Source: Chiridota heheva
Lineage: Eukaryota > Echinodermata > Holothuroidea > Apodida > Chiridotidae
DNA length: 64,000 bases
Direction of reading: 5' to 3'
Assembly: GCA_020152595.1 (NCBI GenBank)
Contig: JAIGNY010002230.1
Coordinates: 1,292,501-1,356,500 of the forward strand
A program made the position numbers and the translations under genes. This document shows positions 10,954 to 22,114 of this stretch, piece after piece. How positions within the stretch are numbered: the first letter of the stretch is position 1; every line of letters starts with the position of its first letter. The notes beneath the pieces were generated by a model, which was not told the origin of the DNA, did not search any database, and saw nothing but the letters and a program-made list of their open reading frames with translations.

Positions 10954-12349
10954 AGCTATAAAGCATTGTTTGGAACGATCGAGCGGGTATGTCTTTTATT
11001 ATAGCAATTCATGTGAAAACACATTGTTTTTGCTACAGAATGGTGTTTGAAATTTTTCATTGTGATATGAGGATTGATCACACACTTTTTTAACAAAAAA
11101 GTAAAAAAAATCACTAAAAATCACATAATTTTACATATTTTACAAATAATTTTAAAATCATGACCAGGTATGAGCAAAAATTGCTTAGATTTAGACAATA
11201 TGACTTGTCTACATGTTATATATAAAAAGAATAATCTAAATTATAAAAAATGCATTATTATGAAAGACCTTTCTGAGATCTTTGCAATGAAACTATTTGC
11301 ACCCCTATAGGATCTTAGTAAGGTCCCGATTTTATTTTAAAAAAGTTAGTTTCAAAACGGCCATATTATTGCCGCGTGGTAGAGCAAGGGTTAAATACTT
11401 CCAATACGCCATGATTACTAATACTATGTTCAATCAGTACAGTCCATGAATGTGTGCTCTTATTTTAGATGCACGATTGTTTTGTATGCCCGCATTTAAC
11501 TTTTATGCTACGCTGTTATGGCTGGTGTTAGATAGAATTTGAAATAATTAGGTACATTTACTCAGGTGCACATGATTGTGGGAAGGTCACAACCGAGGTA
11601 GGTGAAACTTTATTTTTCTTATGGGTTTTAGTTCATAGTTGTTGAATTAACTTTTATGTGCCCAAGTTTTTTAGACCCAGGGGTACATACCAGAGTTGCG
11701 TAAATTACCTTTTTTCTGCTTAAAATGAATGAGGAAAAACACTACAAATATCTTGGAAAATGTTCATAAAGCAGGAATGTGTCGTGAATATTCCACGATG
11801 CGACTATAATGAGTTAATGTAGCGGTTTTTACCATTAGGTGCATAAGATGATGTCTGACCGAGTATTCGCAGTCATGTAATGGCTATAGCATAGGGTAAA
11901 TTGGGGTAAAAAGGCCCATAGGGGAAAAAGGCCTGCCATTAAAAAATGGAAAGATGTATTGTTACATGAAATGTAATTTTAAGTACAGTATCCCCACAAT
12001 AAATGATAGAAAGAATGACAATTATATGATATGGTTTAAGGATAGATAGCTGCTGTTGAACATATTCTGTAAAATAAAGTGAAAGAAATTCACTGTCAAA
12101 ACTTTGGCCTATGCTTCTTACAATGTCAATTTATAATGTGATGTTGCAAGTTTTTATTATAATTTAGTTCATACATTTTAAACAGGCTTAATTACATACT
12201 GATTGATCATTAAAATGTTTGAATAATTTTAAAACTTTGTTTAATATTAAGTGATATGTGGCCTGGCCTTTTTACCCCGAGCAAATTTAAGTGCCTCGGG
12301 GTAAAAAGCCCAGTTATAAATTTATCCTAATATTGTTAAATTTGGCATA

Positions 12350-13380
12350 TAAGCAAGCTAAATACATATGCTGGACATGGTGTTGGATTAAGTATTTACA
12401 ACTACTGTATGTTAATCATTTCTCTAAGGGCGATTGTAGCTAAAGATATTCAGATACAATGACTTGTACATTGGGGTAGTGATGCAGCTAATTACACCTA
12501 CTGTACACATGTGACCATCAACTATATGCACCCTGATGGAACGAATCGCTTCAATCATGAGGAAATAACCATCTTTAGGAGGAATGGTTCATCAATCATT
12601 CATGGGTTTTGCACAAAGTCCTCCCAAGCATATAATGTATATTTATATTTAGGCTCAGCCAAGGACTACCCCTATTCGCTTCACTGAACAGCAGTTAAGT
12701 GGCTTGAGCCCCAAGTGAATGACCTATTGTGTACAGTGTAACAGTAGCTGGTTGCTAACAAATGAACTGTGAATAGACTACGAATACGCTGTCAGTTAAG
12801 AAGGTATAGATTACCCATGTGTTGTGTATGGTCTAACAATAGCCGGTTGCTAGTCAATGAAACGTGAAGAGTCTCTTGGGTTGAATGGTGTGGATTGTCC
12901 CTGATTTTGAGAAAATGGTGGGTGTCTGGTGAGAGGGGTCTAAGGGCCAAAAATACTTAATGCTGGCTAACACAAAAGGATGACATACTGTACCTCACAG
13001 TGTGGTTTATTATGCAAACTACAGACCATTGTTCCTACAACTGCATGTCACTGGGGACTAAATGAAGAGGATCCATCAACAACGATGATCAAGTTTGATA
13101 AATGGCAGTTGAACATCCACTGAACTGCTTGGTTTTTCAACATTTACTGGAGTAATTGTTAATTTCCAGTGCTGGTTTAATAAATTCCAATGTTATTAAA
13201 TTGAACAGTGGTGATTTTAGGGGATTTTACATGAAATGCAGTACCAAGACTTTGTGATAAAATTGGTGGTGGAAAGGGAATAAATTACAATTGATGCTTT
13301 GTTGTATTCGAGAAAAATTAATTATATTTTCCCAAATAAAGGATTCATCCATTTCTTCAGAGAAATTTTGAGTCTCAGAC
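12350..13380. other. Interior of the TIR element, no gene seen
   Basis: No coding region or obvious repeat could be supported. The words 'caacaatagccggttgcta' near 12835 and 'aacagtagctggttgctaac' near 12740 are a weak local duplication of roughly 100 bp spacing. Confidence 0.35.
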
Positions 13381-13388
13381 AAACATTT

Positions 13389-14338
13389 CACATAAAATAG
13401 GTTGCTAATATTTCACATAAAATAGGTTGCTAATATTTCATTTCACATGAAATAGATTGCTAATAAATAAAATAGGTTGCATTTATGAAACAGGTTGGTA
13501 ATATTTCACATAAAATAGGTTTCTAATATTTCACATAAAATAGGTTGCTAATATTTCACATAAAATAGGTTGCATATATTTCATAAAACATAGCATAAAA
13601 GGTTGCTAATATTTTTACTAATATTTCACATAAAATGGATTGCTAATATTTTACATAAAATAGGTTGCTAATATTTCACATAAAATAGGTTGCTAATATT
13701 TCACATATAAAAAGATTGCTAATATTTCACATAAAATAGGTTGCTAATATTTCACATAAAACAGGTTGCTAATATTTCACATAAAACAGGTTGCTATATT
13801 TATTTGACATAAAATAGGTTGCTAATATTTTACATAAAATAGATTGCTAATATCTAATATTTCACATAAAATAGGTTGCTATTATTTCACATAAAATAGA
13901 TTGCTAATATCTCACATAAAATAGGTTGCTAATATTTTACATAAAAGAGGTTGCTAATATTTTACATAAAATAGGTTGCTAATAATTCACATAAAATAGG
14001 TTGATAATATTTCACATAAAATAGGTTGCATAAAAATAATTCACATAAAATAGGTTGCTAATATTTCACATAAAATTAAATAGGTTGCTAATATTTCACA
14101 TAAAATAAAATTTTAAAGGTTGCTAATATTTCACATAACATAAAATAGGTTGCTAACATAAAATTTCATTTCATAAAATAGGTTGCTAATAATTCACATC
14201 AAATAGGTTGCTAATATTTCACATAAAATAATATTTTACATAAAATAGATTGCTGATATCTCACATAAAATAGGTTGCTAATATTTCACATAACATAGGT
14301 TGCTAATATTTCACATAAAATAGGTTGCTAATAATTAT
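13389..14338. repeat. 25-bp tandem array
   Basis: About 37 copies of 'aatatttcacataaaatagg' plus 'ttgct', with many single-base and indel variants and a few truncated units. It is AT-rich and non-coding. It lies inside the 11889-16216 TIR element. Confidence 0.95.
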
Positions 14339-14777
14339 ATGTTTATCATATTTTGATAAACAAGTCACAAGAAAACATTGAGTACTTCACTTATCACTAA
14401 GAACAACAAATATACTGTTTCATCTTCATTCAGTAAAATGTTTGCAGACAAAGATTGATTAACTTTTTATTTGTGGTTACAGTTGGTATATTCTCTTAAC
14501 TGTTGTTTGTTAAATGTTGTAGTTAATACAGTAGTTGTTAAAATATGACATAACTGTCAAGTATACATATAGGTAAAAAATTCCTGTCTTGTCTACCCAT
14601 TCCTCCTTCTACTTGGTATTTCTTGTTTTGTAAACAAGGTGAACAGGTGTTATCCAGGCAGCTGGCAAATGTATGCCAGGTATGTGTATATCTCAGGTGT
14701 TAATTGTTATGTTAATCATTATGCTAATTATTATGTAATAGAGGTGTTGCCTCAAAGCAAGGTAAAGTAAATTAATT

Positions 14778-14950
14778 TCAGTTGTCTGTTAAAGCTCGTG
14801 GGGAGAAGTCCATGTGTACAACTCCAGAGGTTCTATGACTGAGCTCTGTAATATGCTCAAGAGGTGGGGGCACAGTTTTTGCTTGGAATAAGTCACTGTG
14901 TTTTTCCAGAAGTGTATTTAAACCAGGAATAAGCTGGTGTCTCTTATTGC
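14778..14950 (-). CDS. Possible minus-strand terminal exon, unidentified
   Basis: On the minus strand an acceptor 'gatatttacag' ends at 14951. It is followed by an open frame to TGA at 14778-14780 containing KRHQLIPGLNTLLEKHSDLF and ELSHRTSGVVHMDF. Composition is strikingly protein-like for this region. The frame also continues open upstream of the acceptor. It could be the last exon of a host gene on the minus strand or the tail of a gene carried by the surrounding TIR element. The family is not recognised. The plus strand also has an acceptor-like 'attaatttcag' at 14780, so the coding strand is not certain. Confidence 0.4.
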
Positions 14951-15198
14951 CTGTAAATATCAAGTTTTTGTTAGTATAATTAGGCAGGGTCATACAGAAT
15001 TATAAAATGTTAGTCAAAACAAAAGGGTAATTAGTTTAAAGAAAGATATGGGTGAAAGCTTTTGTAATTTATATTGAACTGAAAAACAGGTGTTCCTTGA
15101 AAGTATATTGTCTTGTTTGAAACTTCGTCAGAATTTAAAAGTTTAGTCCATTGAGTTGAGGAGCTTTAATTAGGGGATGTGGTTTATGTATGTTTATC

Positions 15199-15316
15199 TC
15201 GGTGGGTCTGCAACCAGTGAGTTCGCAACTGGTTATCAAAGGCCGTGGCCGTCTTGATATAATATCCAGCTCTGGATGCATTCAGGACATTAACCCTTGC
15301 TATGCTTTGCTATGTA
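15199..15316 (+). mobile_element. tRNA-derived SINE, 5'-truncated
   Basis: Reads 'ggtgggtctgcaaccagtga', 'aactggttatcaaaggccgt', 'cttgatataatatccagc' and ends in 'gctatgctttgctatg', the same body as 27041-27225 and the inverted 1263-1368. The tRNA-like head is absent. Confidence 0.75.
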
Positions 15317-16440
15317 CGAGGAAGGCGGTTAAACTTAGTCTTAATTTTTAGGGTGAGGGGATTTGGCAAATTGTGTTTGTTAAATGAGCGCTTAAAGACT
15401 TTGAGTGTAATTTTATGTTAGCAAAACCAGAAGGTTTAGTGTATTCTCATTGGTTATATTTTCGCAGTGTTTTTAGTCTATGCTCAGATGTAAGCAGGAA
15501 ACGATGAACTAAGTGGTTAAAGAGTTAAATCGTATCGCCTGTGTGGCAGGTCACTTTAAGTATAACAGGACTCTTCGCCTGGAAGCAATATTGTATAATT
15601 AGTGACAGCTCTTAGCTCTTAGTGAAGGACTCTTAGTGAAGGACTCGTAGCAAAGGACCCCTAGTGAAGGTCACGTATCAAAAGGTCCCTTATAGTCCAG
15701 GGAGAGAAATTCACCAGTTTAGTTTACTTTTAATTTCCATTATATGTACGTATATATTTATATCAAGAGTTATCAACAACCAACAAGATATTATGTTACA
15801 ACTTACAGTTCATTTGTGTTTATTTACCTTATGTTGCCTCAACTCATTGGCACCACACACGTATTGCTCAATAATCAGTTTGAGAAATTGAACCTTGTGA
15901 CAATAACATTCAGTATCAAATTTAAAAATATGACTATACCACTTGGCAAACTTGTGGTGAAGTTATCATTTAAAAAACAAATGTTGGTTGGGTCTTTTTA
16001 CCCCGAGCCTCTGGAAAAAAAAGGCCCGCCTTCCTTTTATTTTAAATGGGGGCCTACTCCCCCAAACATTAGGATATTAGCAAAATTTATATGGCCGCAA
16101 TAGATCAGATGTGTATGCTAAAAACCACATATTGATTTCCTTGCATCATGCAATCGTTTTGAGATAATTTATATAAAGTGAGAAAGCTGGCCTTTTTACC
16201 CCAGTTTACCCTATACTACGGTCAGATGTTTATCTGACTAGGTTTCAATGTGTTAAGATCGAAGCTGTTGGCGGCAACTGCATGCAGGTAGTTTGTACCA
16301 ATGGGGCTCCTTTTTAATACTAGGCCTATGTAAGTAATGCGTAACATTAGGCCTAATTATACCCTTTTACAGCTTTTTGATGTTTGGAACTTGAATTTTT
16401 GTAAGAGAGCCCTAATTTCATAATAATGACAAATTTTCAG

Positions 16441-16521
16441 ATACCGAACTTTTTTGGCAGGAGGTTTTGGAGCATGTGGGCATTGGACGCAAATCTAAAA
16501 CTTTCATTCTCAGGGCCTTGC
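16441..16521 (+). CDS. Candidate upstream exon of the host coiled-coil gene
   Basis: The acceptor 'caaattttcag' ends at 16440. An 81-nt open segment follows, encoding TELFWQEVLEHVGIGRKSKT then FILRAL, up to the donor 'gtatga' at 16522. It ends in phase 1, exactly what the exon at 22115 needs, and the junction would read RALPTNFEVRL. Composition is protein-like. The frame stays open beyond the proposed donor for ten codons, so the end is inferred. Phase agreement alone has a one-in-three chance of being fortuitous. Confidence 0.45.
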
Positions 16522-16794
16522 GTATGAAACACGAAAGTTTTTTATTTTTATGATTTAGGGTGCAGATTTGCCGCTGAACGTCAATGTGACAAGACGCAAC
16601 ACAGCAGTGCACATTATTATGCTCAAATTAACCTTTTCTATTCACCTTTTTTTTTTTAATTTTCTGTTCATTTTATGTTTTTCTGAGGATCTCTTTATAT
16701 GGATTACCTGATTTTTTCATTGAATTTTTGAGGAGACCTTTCTGATTTTTGGCATTCTTCTGTCTACACCCATTGTTAGATTAGCCTAACACAC

Positions 16795-19700
16795 ACATCA
16801 CACCAGAACCTGCTGCCTTGCATGGGCAGCTCCCGGGCTTCTTTTTTCCCCCAGTCTCTTTTCCCTCCAGCCTCTTTTCCTTCCACCCTATTTTCCCTCT
16901 CCCCAGCCTCTTTTCCCTCTCCCCATCCTCTTTCCCCTCTCCCCATCCCACCTTCTCTCCTCCATTGCTAAAGTTCATCATAATCTCTTCCCCTTCCTGT
17001 TGACCCAGTTCTGAAAAACCTCTCCCCTTTTGCCTTCACCAAGGCCCTTTAGGGTCTCATTGGCATCCCCAACCATATGCCATATATAATCTTAAGTCTG
17101 GAGACCTTGTCAAATGCTCAACCTCCACCCACCTCCACCCAATCTAAACTCCTCCTTGCCTCCACCACCCTGGCAAACACCGGTATCAACCCCACCCCAC
17201 ACTGCTACAACAACTCCTCCAGGGGGGTCATCAAGTGCCCCGACCTACAAGGAACCCCCCTCCCCCCTCTGGGAAATCAAGACTGAACTTTAAGTCACGG
17301 GTCACTGACGTCTGCCAACTTTCTCTCTCTCCCCACCACCTCCATCCACATCGGTTTCCTCCACGTCTCCCCTTACATACCAACCCCCTCAGATGCCACA
17401 ACTGCTAGATATTCGGCCACGGAAAAAACAGTTGTCGCTCCCAACCCTGCTGAGTGTGCCGCTTGTGGCTCCCCCTCCCACAATCATACAAGCTGCAAAA
17501 ATGAATCCCAACTGCATAAATTGCTTCGGAAATCACCCTGCCTCCTCCAACTCCTGCCCCCAAGTGGCTCAGGGGGAAGGAGGTCTCCAAGAGATAAACC
17601 CTTCAAAACATCATACCCTGAAGCCAGAAAAATCTTAGACTCTAAATACCCAAACCAGCTCAACCCCAACACCCACACATTTTCCCAAGTCATCACCCAC
17701 TACAACCCAACCACCAACAACACCCCCTCCCCCACCCCCCACACCCACATCATGTCCAGGGGCATCCAGACCGACATAGTCTGGATCAATCAGCTTTCCG
17801 TCTGAGGAGGGGCCACTCTTACCCCCTTCTTCTTCTGCCCCTCTCTACCACTTCCTCATCCACCAACACCCCAACCCCAGGCCCCTCACACCAACATGCT
17901 GCTTCCTTTCTCTACCTGGGGAAAACCGCTTCACCAACAAGCATCCCCTAAGGATCAGATCACCTCAACTCAAAAAATGTCCAAAGGCAACCCCCAGAAC
18001 ATCCACAGACCCCCCGTCAACCGCCACAAACTGCCTCAACTCTCCTTAATCTCACCTTCTACCCCTCACCATTCAGGCCAGAAAACCCAGCCCAACACTA
18101 ACAGAACCCCCACTACCAACCAAAAAAAAAAAAAAATCTTTACAACTCTGTGCACCATCCACCCAACAGCAACTCCCCCAAGTCATCTTGGGACCCCCCT
18201 CCCAATCAAACTTTCTTCCTCTATAACCCTCCCTTTCATAGATCACTACCCTTTTCAAGACATGGAGGTCGGACAGCTCCCACTGGACTCGGGCCCCCGT
18301 CAAGGCTCTCCCTCCAAACTACTCTTAATTGGCAGACATCATACAATGGAATTGATGCGGTCTCTCCGCAAACTTCGAAGAACTTGAACTTCTGATCTCC
18401 ACTATCAACCCAAGCATTATCTGCCTTCAAGAAACCTTTCTATGCTATCCCGACTCCGCCCCCATCCTGGGGTACACGGGATCACATTTCATCTCCCAGA
18501 ACGTCAGAAGAGCCTCTGGCGCCTCTTCCATTTATGTCAGAAATGACATCCCTTCAAGCCCAATCCAACCTCCTCGCAACATGCCGTCTCATGACCTCCG
18601 TAACCTTTGTATCGCCCCAACTCCCCTCTCCCCCTCTGATCTCGATGACCTCATCTCCCAACTCCCTAAACCCTTTATCTTAACAGGTGACTTCAATGCT
18701 TATAAAACCCTATGGGACTTCTCTTCCACATAAAAAACCTCCTGATTCACCACAACCTCTTCTTCCTTATAGACAGCTCCTCCACCTATTTACACCCAGG
18801 TACTGGCACTTCTACCAGCCTCGACCTCTTTATCTACGACCCTTCCCTCTTCTCTCCAACAATCCCATCTCTTCACTTTAAGATCCTGGAAGTCGCCAAC
18901 TTCTCTATCCCCACTTCCACCTTCACCCCACAGTACATCAAGCCCTGGTTCACTACTGACTGCAAAAATGCAATCTTGCTCAAGAACAGAGCCCTCCATC
19001 TCTTCAAAACCCACCCCTCTCCCCAAAACCTGGATAACTTTTACATTCTCAGAGACAAGGCCAGAAAGACCATCAATCTCAGTAAAAAGATCTCCTGGGA
19101 AACCTATGTTTCATCCTTGTATCTCCAGAACGCCCCCTCCAAGGTCTGGAACATGATCTGTAACTTCAAAGGGAAAAGTTCCTCCAACAATATCCCTCAT
19201 CTCAACCATAACAACACCAAAATCACCGACTTCAAAGACATCTCTGACTGCCTTGCATCCACTTTCGCCAAAACCTCAAATGAGTCTTTTCCGTTCCTTC
19301 CGTAATCGGAAAATCGAAGCTGAGAAGAACCTTTTCAACTTCCAGTCAAACAATCAGGAAAACTACAACCTTCCATTCACCTACTCTGAGCTCTCCTCCA
19401 CCCTAAAAAAATCTGGGTCCTCCTAAGGCCCAAACGGCATCCACTCTAATCTCCTCAAACATTTCTCCAGGACTTCCCTTGACATTCTCCTCAAGATTTA
19501 TAATCACCTATGGTCCTCCAAATCTTTCCCCATTACTTGAAGAGAGACCATCATCACTCCCATACCCAAGCCTAACAAAGACAAAAGTCCATTCCCATCA
19601 CTCTCACCTCCTGCCTCTGCAAGATTATGGAACGTATGGTCAACTACAGGTTTTGCTGGTACCTTGAGAAGAACTCCATCCTATCCCCCTCTCAAAATGG

Positions 19701-19812
19701 TTTCAGAAGAAACAGGAACTGCCTGTACCATGTCCTCAAACTTGGCCTTTATCATAAATCACCACGCCATCTCCATCTTCTTTGACCTCGAAAAGGTCTG
19801 ATACGACAGAGT
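16795..19812 (+). mobile_element. I-clade LINE, 5' two-thirds (ORF1, endonuclease, start of RT)
   Basis: A C-rich 5' region is followed by an ORF1-type protein with a CCHC knuckle (NCINCFGNHPASSNSCP at about 17512-17562). Next comes an endonuclease in another frame: IQWNCDGL near 18345, PSIICLQETF near 18412, and TGDFNAYKTLW near 18686. Then the inter-domain stretch reads TPQYIKPWFTTDCKNAIL near 18928, and the RT begins with GPNGIHSNLLKHF near 19429 and FDLEK near 19782. This order and the GDFNA motif fit the I/Nimb group of LINEs. Stops and frameshifts separate the parts. Plus-strand homology stops at about 19812 where an inverted segment begins. Confidence 0.85.
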
Positions 19813-20455
19813 GTTGTTGGCAGCTCTGCCGGCTCTTTCATTGCCGGGAATGCAGATGTGGCTGGCAATCCAGAAAAAGATATAAAAAAAAAGAAAGAGC
19901 GTAAATTTCATTGAGGAATTGTAGGATGAATGGATTGGACCAGAGCATGTTGAGGATGCCAGAGAGAACGGATTTAAAGTCGGAGAAGATGATGAAGTGG
20001 GAGGGAAGGAGAATTCAACAAAGTTTAAGGCCAGGAGGATGGCCTTTGCTTCAGCAGAGTAGATTGAGGCTCCATCAGGCAAGCTTGCGGAGAGGGTATA
20101 GGCCGGGACAGGAAGCATTCCAGTGTGGAGTCATCAGTGAAGAGGAAAGAGAAGTCGTGGAAATGTCTACTGACTTGGCAGTATTTGGAGTGAAAGAAGG
20201 CTGGGTGTTATGGAGCACTTTCATGCAGGAGGAAAGGCCAAGTAAAACCTTCAGGGGGGATTGATGACCCAGGTGGGCATGGGAGAGAGAAGCAAAGGAG
20301 AGGCCGGTCCTGGTGCACCTGAGGTCAAAGGGGTGTTCACTGGCCTCTACGTGGAGACTGGTGATGGGGGTGGTATGGGTAGTGCCAAGGCAGAGCAATA
20401 GGGCAGTGTTTTCATTCACCTCGAGGTGCCTCAAATAAAGTTTGCGGGGGAGGCA
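19813..20455 (-). mobile_element. Inverted segment of the I-clade LINE (RT tail and RNase H)
   Basis: On the minus strand, from 20435 leftwards: HLEVNENTALLLCLGTTHTT, then LSFASLSHAHLGHQSPLKVL (post-RT region), then an RNase H domain with GASIYSAEAKAILLAL near 20060 and WIASHICIPGNERAGRAANN near 19850. Domain order on the minus strand is correct, so this is one inverted block. The RT motifs between FDLEK and this block, and the C-terminal part after RNase H, are missing at the two breakpoints. Confidence 0.8.
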
Positions 20456-20457
20456 TA

Positions 20458-20665
20458 AATGAAACTGCTGTAGTCCTGACCTTCCTTTTATTACCTTAGG
20501 TCCTTTCCCTTATCCACCTTCTCTCTCTCCTTCCCTCTACTCCACCTCTCTTTCCTCTGTGTCCTAAGTCAAGCACCTTAGTTTTTAACACCCTCTTGGC
20601 ACATTTGACTCTTGATTGTCGTGGTGCCGTTAAACAGCAACAAACCAAACCAAACCAAATTATGC
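20458..20665 (+). mobile_element. I-clade LINE 3' end, plus strand
   Basis: Pyrimidine-rich 3' UTR ending 'gtcgtggtgccgttaaacag' then a tail of 'aaacc' repeats. The same 3' end recurs at about 23632, 32457, 34822, 40655, 57412 and 61130. Here it follows directly after the inverted block, restoring the plus orientation. Confidence 0.85.
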
Positions 20666-20934
20666 AGTGTAATGCCTAATGAACCAAGTTTGCAGATTAG
20701 ATGAACATGTATGCACACAAAATTACACATCTTAAAAGAAAATGGAAATTTTAGGCTTAATAAAAAAATATGATTAAATAGTTTCATAAGTGGAAAGTAA
20801 AAGTAACAATGATGTCGGATTTATCCTATTAGAAAGAAATTAAAGTAAAGGAGTCTGTTACATAAAAGATTTAGTTTTAATGTATGTCTCATAAAGGGAA
20901 TTTTTTTTGTTGACCTTCCAGATTGCATCGCTTG

Positions 20935-21425
20935 TTTGTAGCACGGAAGATCTTCCACTCTTAATTTTTTATTTAGAGAGGTTATTTTCATGATTTTAGT
21001 GCACAATTGTAATTCTAGGTGCAAACTTTTGATTCTACAATCAGCGACAAAATACTTGGCACCTTTCCCCTCCCCCTCTTCAATGTTGGCATGATTACCG
21101 CTTTAAAGAAGAAGAGGCTAAGAACTTTTTACCAACATTGAAGAGGGTTAGTAGGGGGTAAGAAAAAGTGCCACATAATTTTGTCGGTGATTGTAGGTGC
21201 ACATCTTCCAATGAATTTAGTTTTGTTCTTTAAAAAGTTGAGAAAAGTCAAGTTCTTCATATTGCAGCTTCAGCCTAATGTTAAATATTTTGGGCTTATT
21301 TCCACTATCAGATACAGTAGATGATTATCTGTGTACATTTTTTAGACATTGGCGCATGCTTGGTAGATCTTGGCGCACATTTTCGAGTCCAACAATTATT
21401 TTCCGCACTATACAGTCTGGTTCTA
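20935..21425. repeat. Dispersed repeat R1, copy interrupted by a MITE
   Basis: Second copy of the repeat at 2855-3254: 'ggaagatcttcc', 'gtaattctaggtgca', 'gaaaagtcaagttcttcata', 'cttggtagatcttggcgcac', 'ctatacagtctgg'. It is split at 21038-21193 by an element flanked on both sides by TA. Confidence 0.75.
21038..21193. mobile_element. TA-flanked MITE, 156 bp, in repeat R1
   Basis: The ends are 'CAATCAGCGACAAAATACTT' and, reverse-complemented, 'CAATCACCGACAAAATTATG'. The inner arms 'ccctcttcaatgttgg' and 'ccaacattgaagaggg' also pair, so the whole element can fold. TA lies at 21036-21037 and 21194-21195. Compared with the uninterrupted R1 copy at 2855, this shows insertion at TA, as expected of Tc1/mariner-type elements. 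No coding capacity. Confidence 0.85.
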
Positions 21426-21774
21426 CCTGTTTGATTTTGGTAAAGAATTCCACGTAGATATATATCATTGGAAAGTATTAGAATTTTGATTATTTTAATA
21501 TTGAAACTGTCTAGGACATTGATCTTTTAAGAAGTAAAGTACAGAAATGAAAGTATCTTTAACTTCATATGTAAGAATTATGGCAAATATAACTTGATGG
21601 GAGAAATCTTAGTATATCGGTAATTGCTATAGCCTATGATGCGTTTCTTAGATTATTATTTTTCACAATTTTTTTGGGACCAAAATTTCATTTTAAAATG
21701 TAACAAAAAAATTAGTTTAGAATATTTTCAGTTACAATTATTCAAACCAGAACGTCTTAAAATTTTGATAATGG

Positions 21775-21872
21775 AATGAAGTTGTATTACAAGAAACACA
21801 TTTTGCCAAAGTTGTATCACAAGAAACACATATTACCAAAGTTGTATTACAAGAAACACATTTTGCCAAAGT
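21775..21872. repeat. 30-bp tandem repeat, three copies
   Basis: Three copies of 'gttgtattacaagaaacaca' plus 'ttttgccaaa', differing by a few bases ('tatcac', 'tattac'). It sits just upstream of the second TA-MITE. Confidence 0.9.
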
Positions 21873-21887
21873 TGTACTTCTATTCTA

Positions 21888-22055
21888 CAATCCGCGTCAA
21901 AATACTTGACACTTTTTTCCCTCCCCCCTGTTTCAATGTTGTTCATTTCTCGGCATGCCAAAAGGGAGACACAAAGGAGAGCTGAAATTTATTTTCAACA
22001 TTGAAAAGTGGTAGAAGGGGAATGAAAAAAGGTCAAGTACTTTTGTCGCGGATTG
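21888..22055. mobile_element. TA-flanked MITE, 168 bp, close to a host exon
   Basis: Same family as 21038-21193. The ends are 'CAATCCGCGTCAAAATACTT' and, reverse-complemented, 'CAATCCGCGACAAAAGTACT', with TA at 21886-21887 and 22056-22057. The inner arms 'tttcaatgttg' and 'caacattgaaa' pair. It ends about 57 bp before the acceptor of the host exon at 22115, so the intron branch-point region abuts the element. Confidence 0.85.
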
Positions 22056-22114
22056 TAGGATTATACCACTTGATGCAGGTAGTAACTGTAAACATATCAC
22101 TTTCTGATCAACAG

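Larger units (their letters stand above)
8843..11394. mobile_element. piggyBac-like ends (TTAA + CCCTT TIR), uncertain pairing
   Basis: The left end is TTAA at 8843 followed by 'CCCTTACTCTACCA'. The right end is 'TGGTAGAGCAAGGG' followed by TTAA at 11391. Sequence inward from 11394 (minus strand) clearly matches the element at 33630 ('gccgttttgaaac', 'aaaataaaat.ggga'). Sequence inward from 8843 does not match well, and the right arm of the 8548-9643 element lies between the two ends. The two ends may therefore belong to different copies. The right end as a family member is solid; the pairing is not. Confidence 0.45.
11889..16216. mobile_element. 4.3 kb DNA transposon-like element with 28-bp TIRs and TA target
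   Basis: The left end reads 'GCATAGGGTAAATTGGGG' then 'TAAAAAGGCC'. The reverse complement of the right end reads 'GTATAGGGTAAACTGGGG' then 'TAAAAAGGCC', which is 26 of 28 identical. TA flanks both sides (11887-11888 and 16217-16218). Subterminal copies of 'ggggtaaaaagg' in both orientations recur at about 12260-12310 and 15993-16030. The TA target points to the Tc1/mariner group (pogo-like is possible). No transposase catalytic core was recognised. A 25-bp array, a SINE fragment and one minus-strand frame lie inside. Confidence 0.65.

Noticed and set aside
16418-16612. Minus-strand 64-codon frame
   Set aside because: The plus strand at the same place gives a better exon candidate with acceptor, donor and phase agreement.
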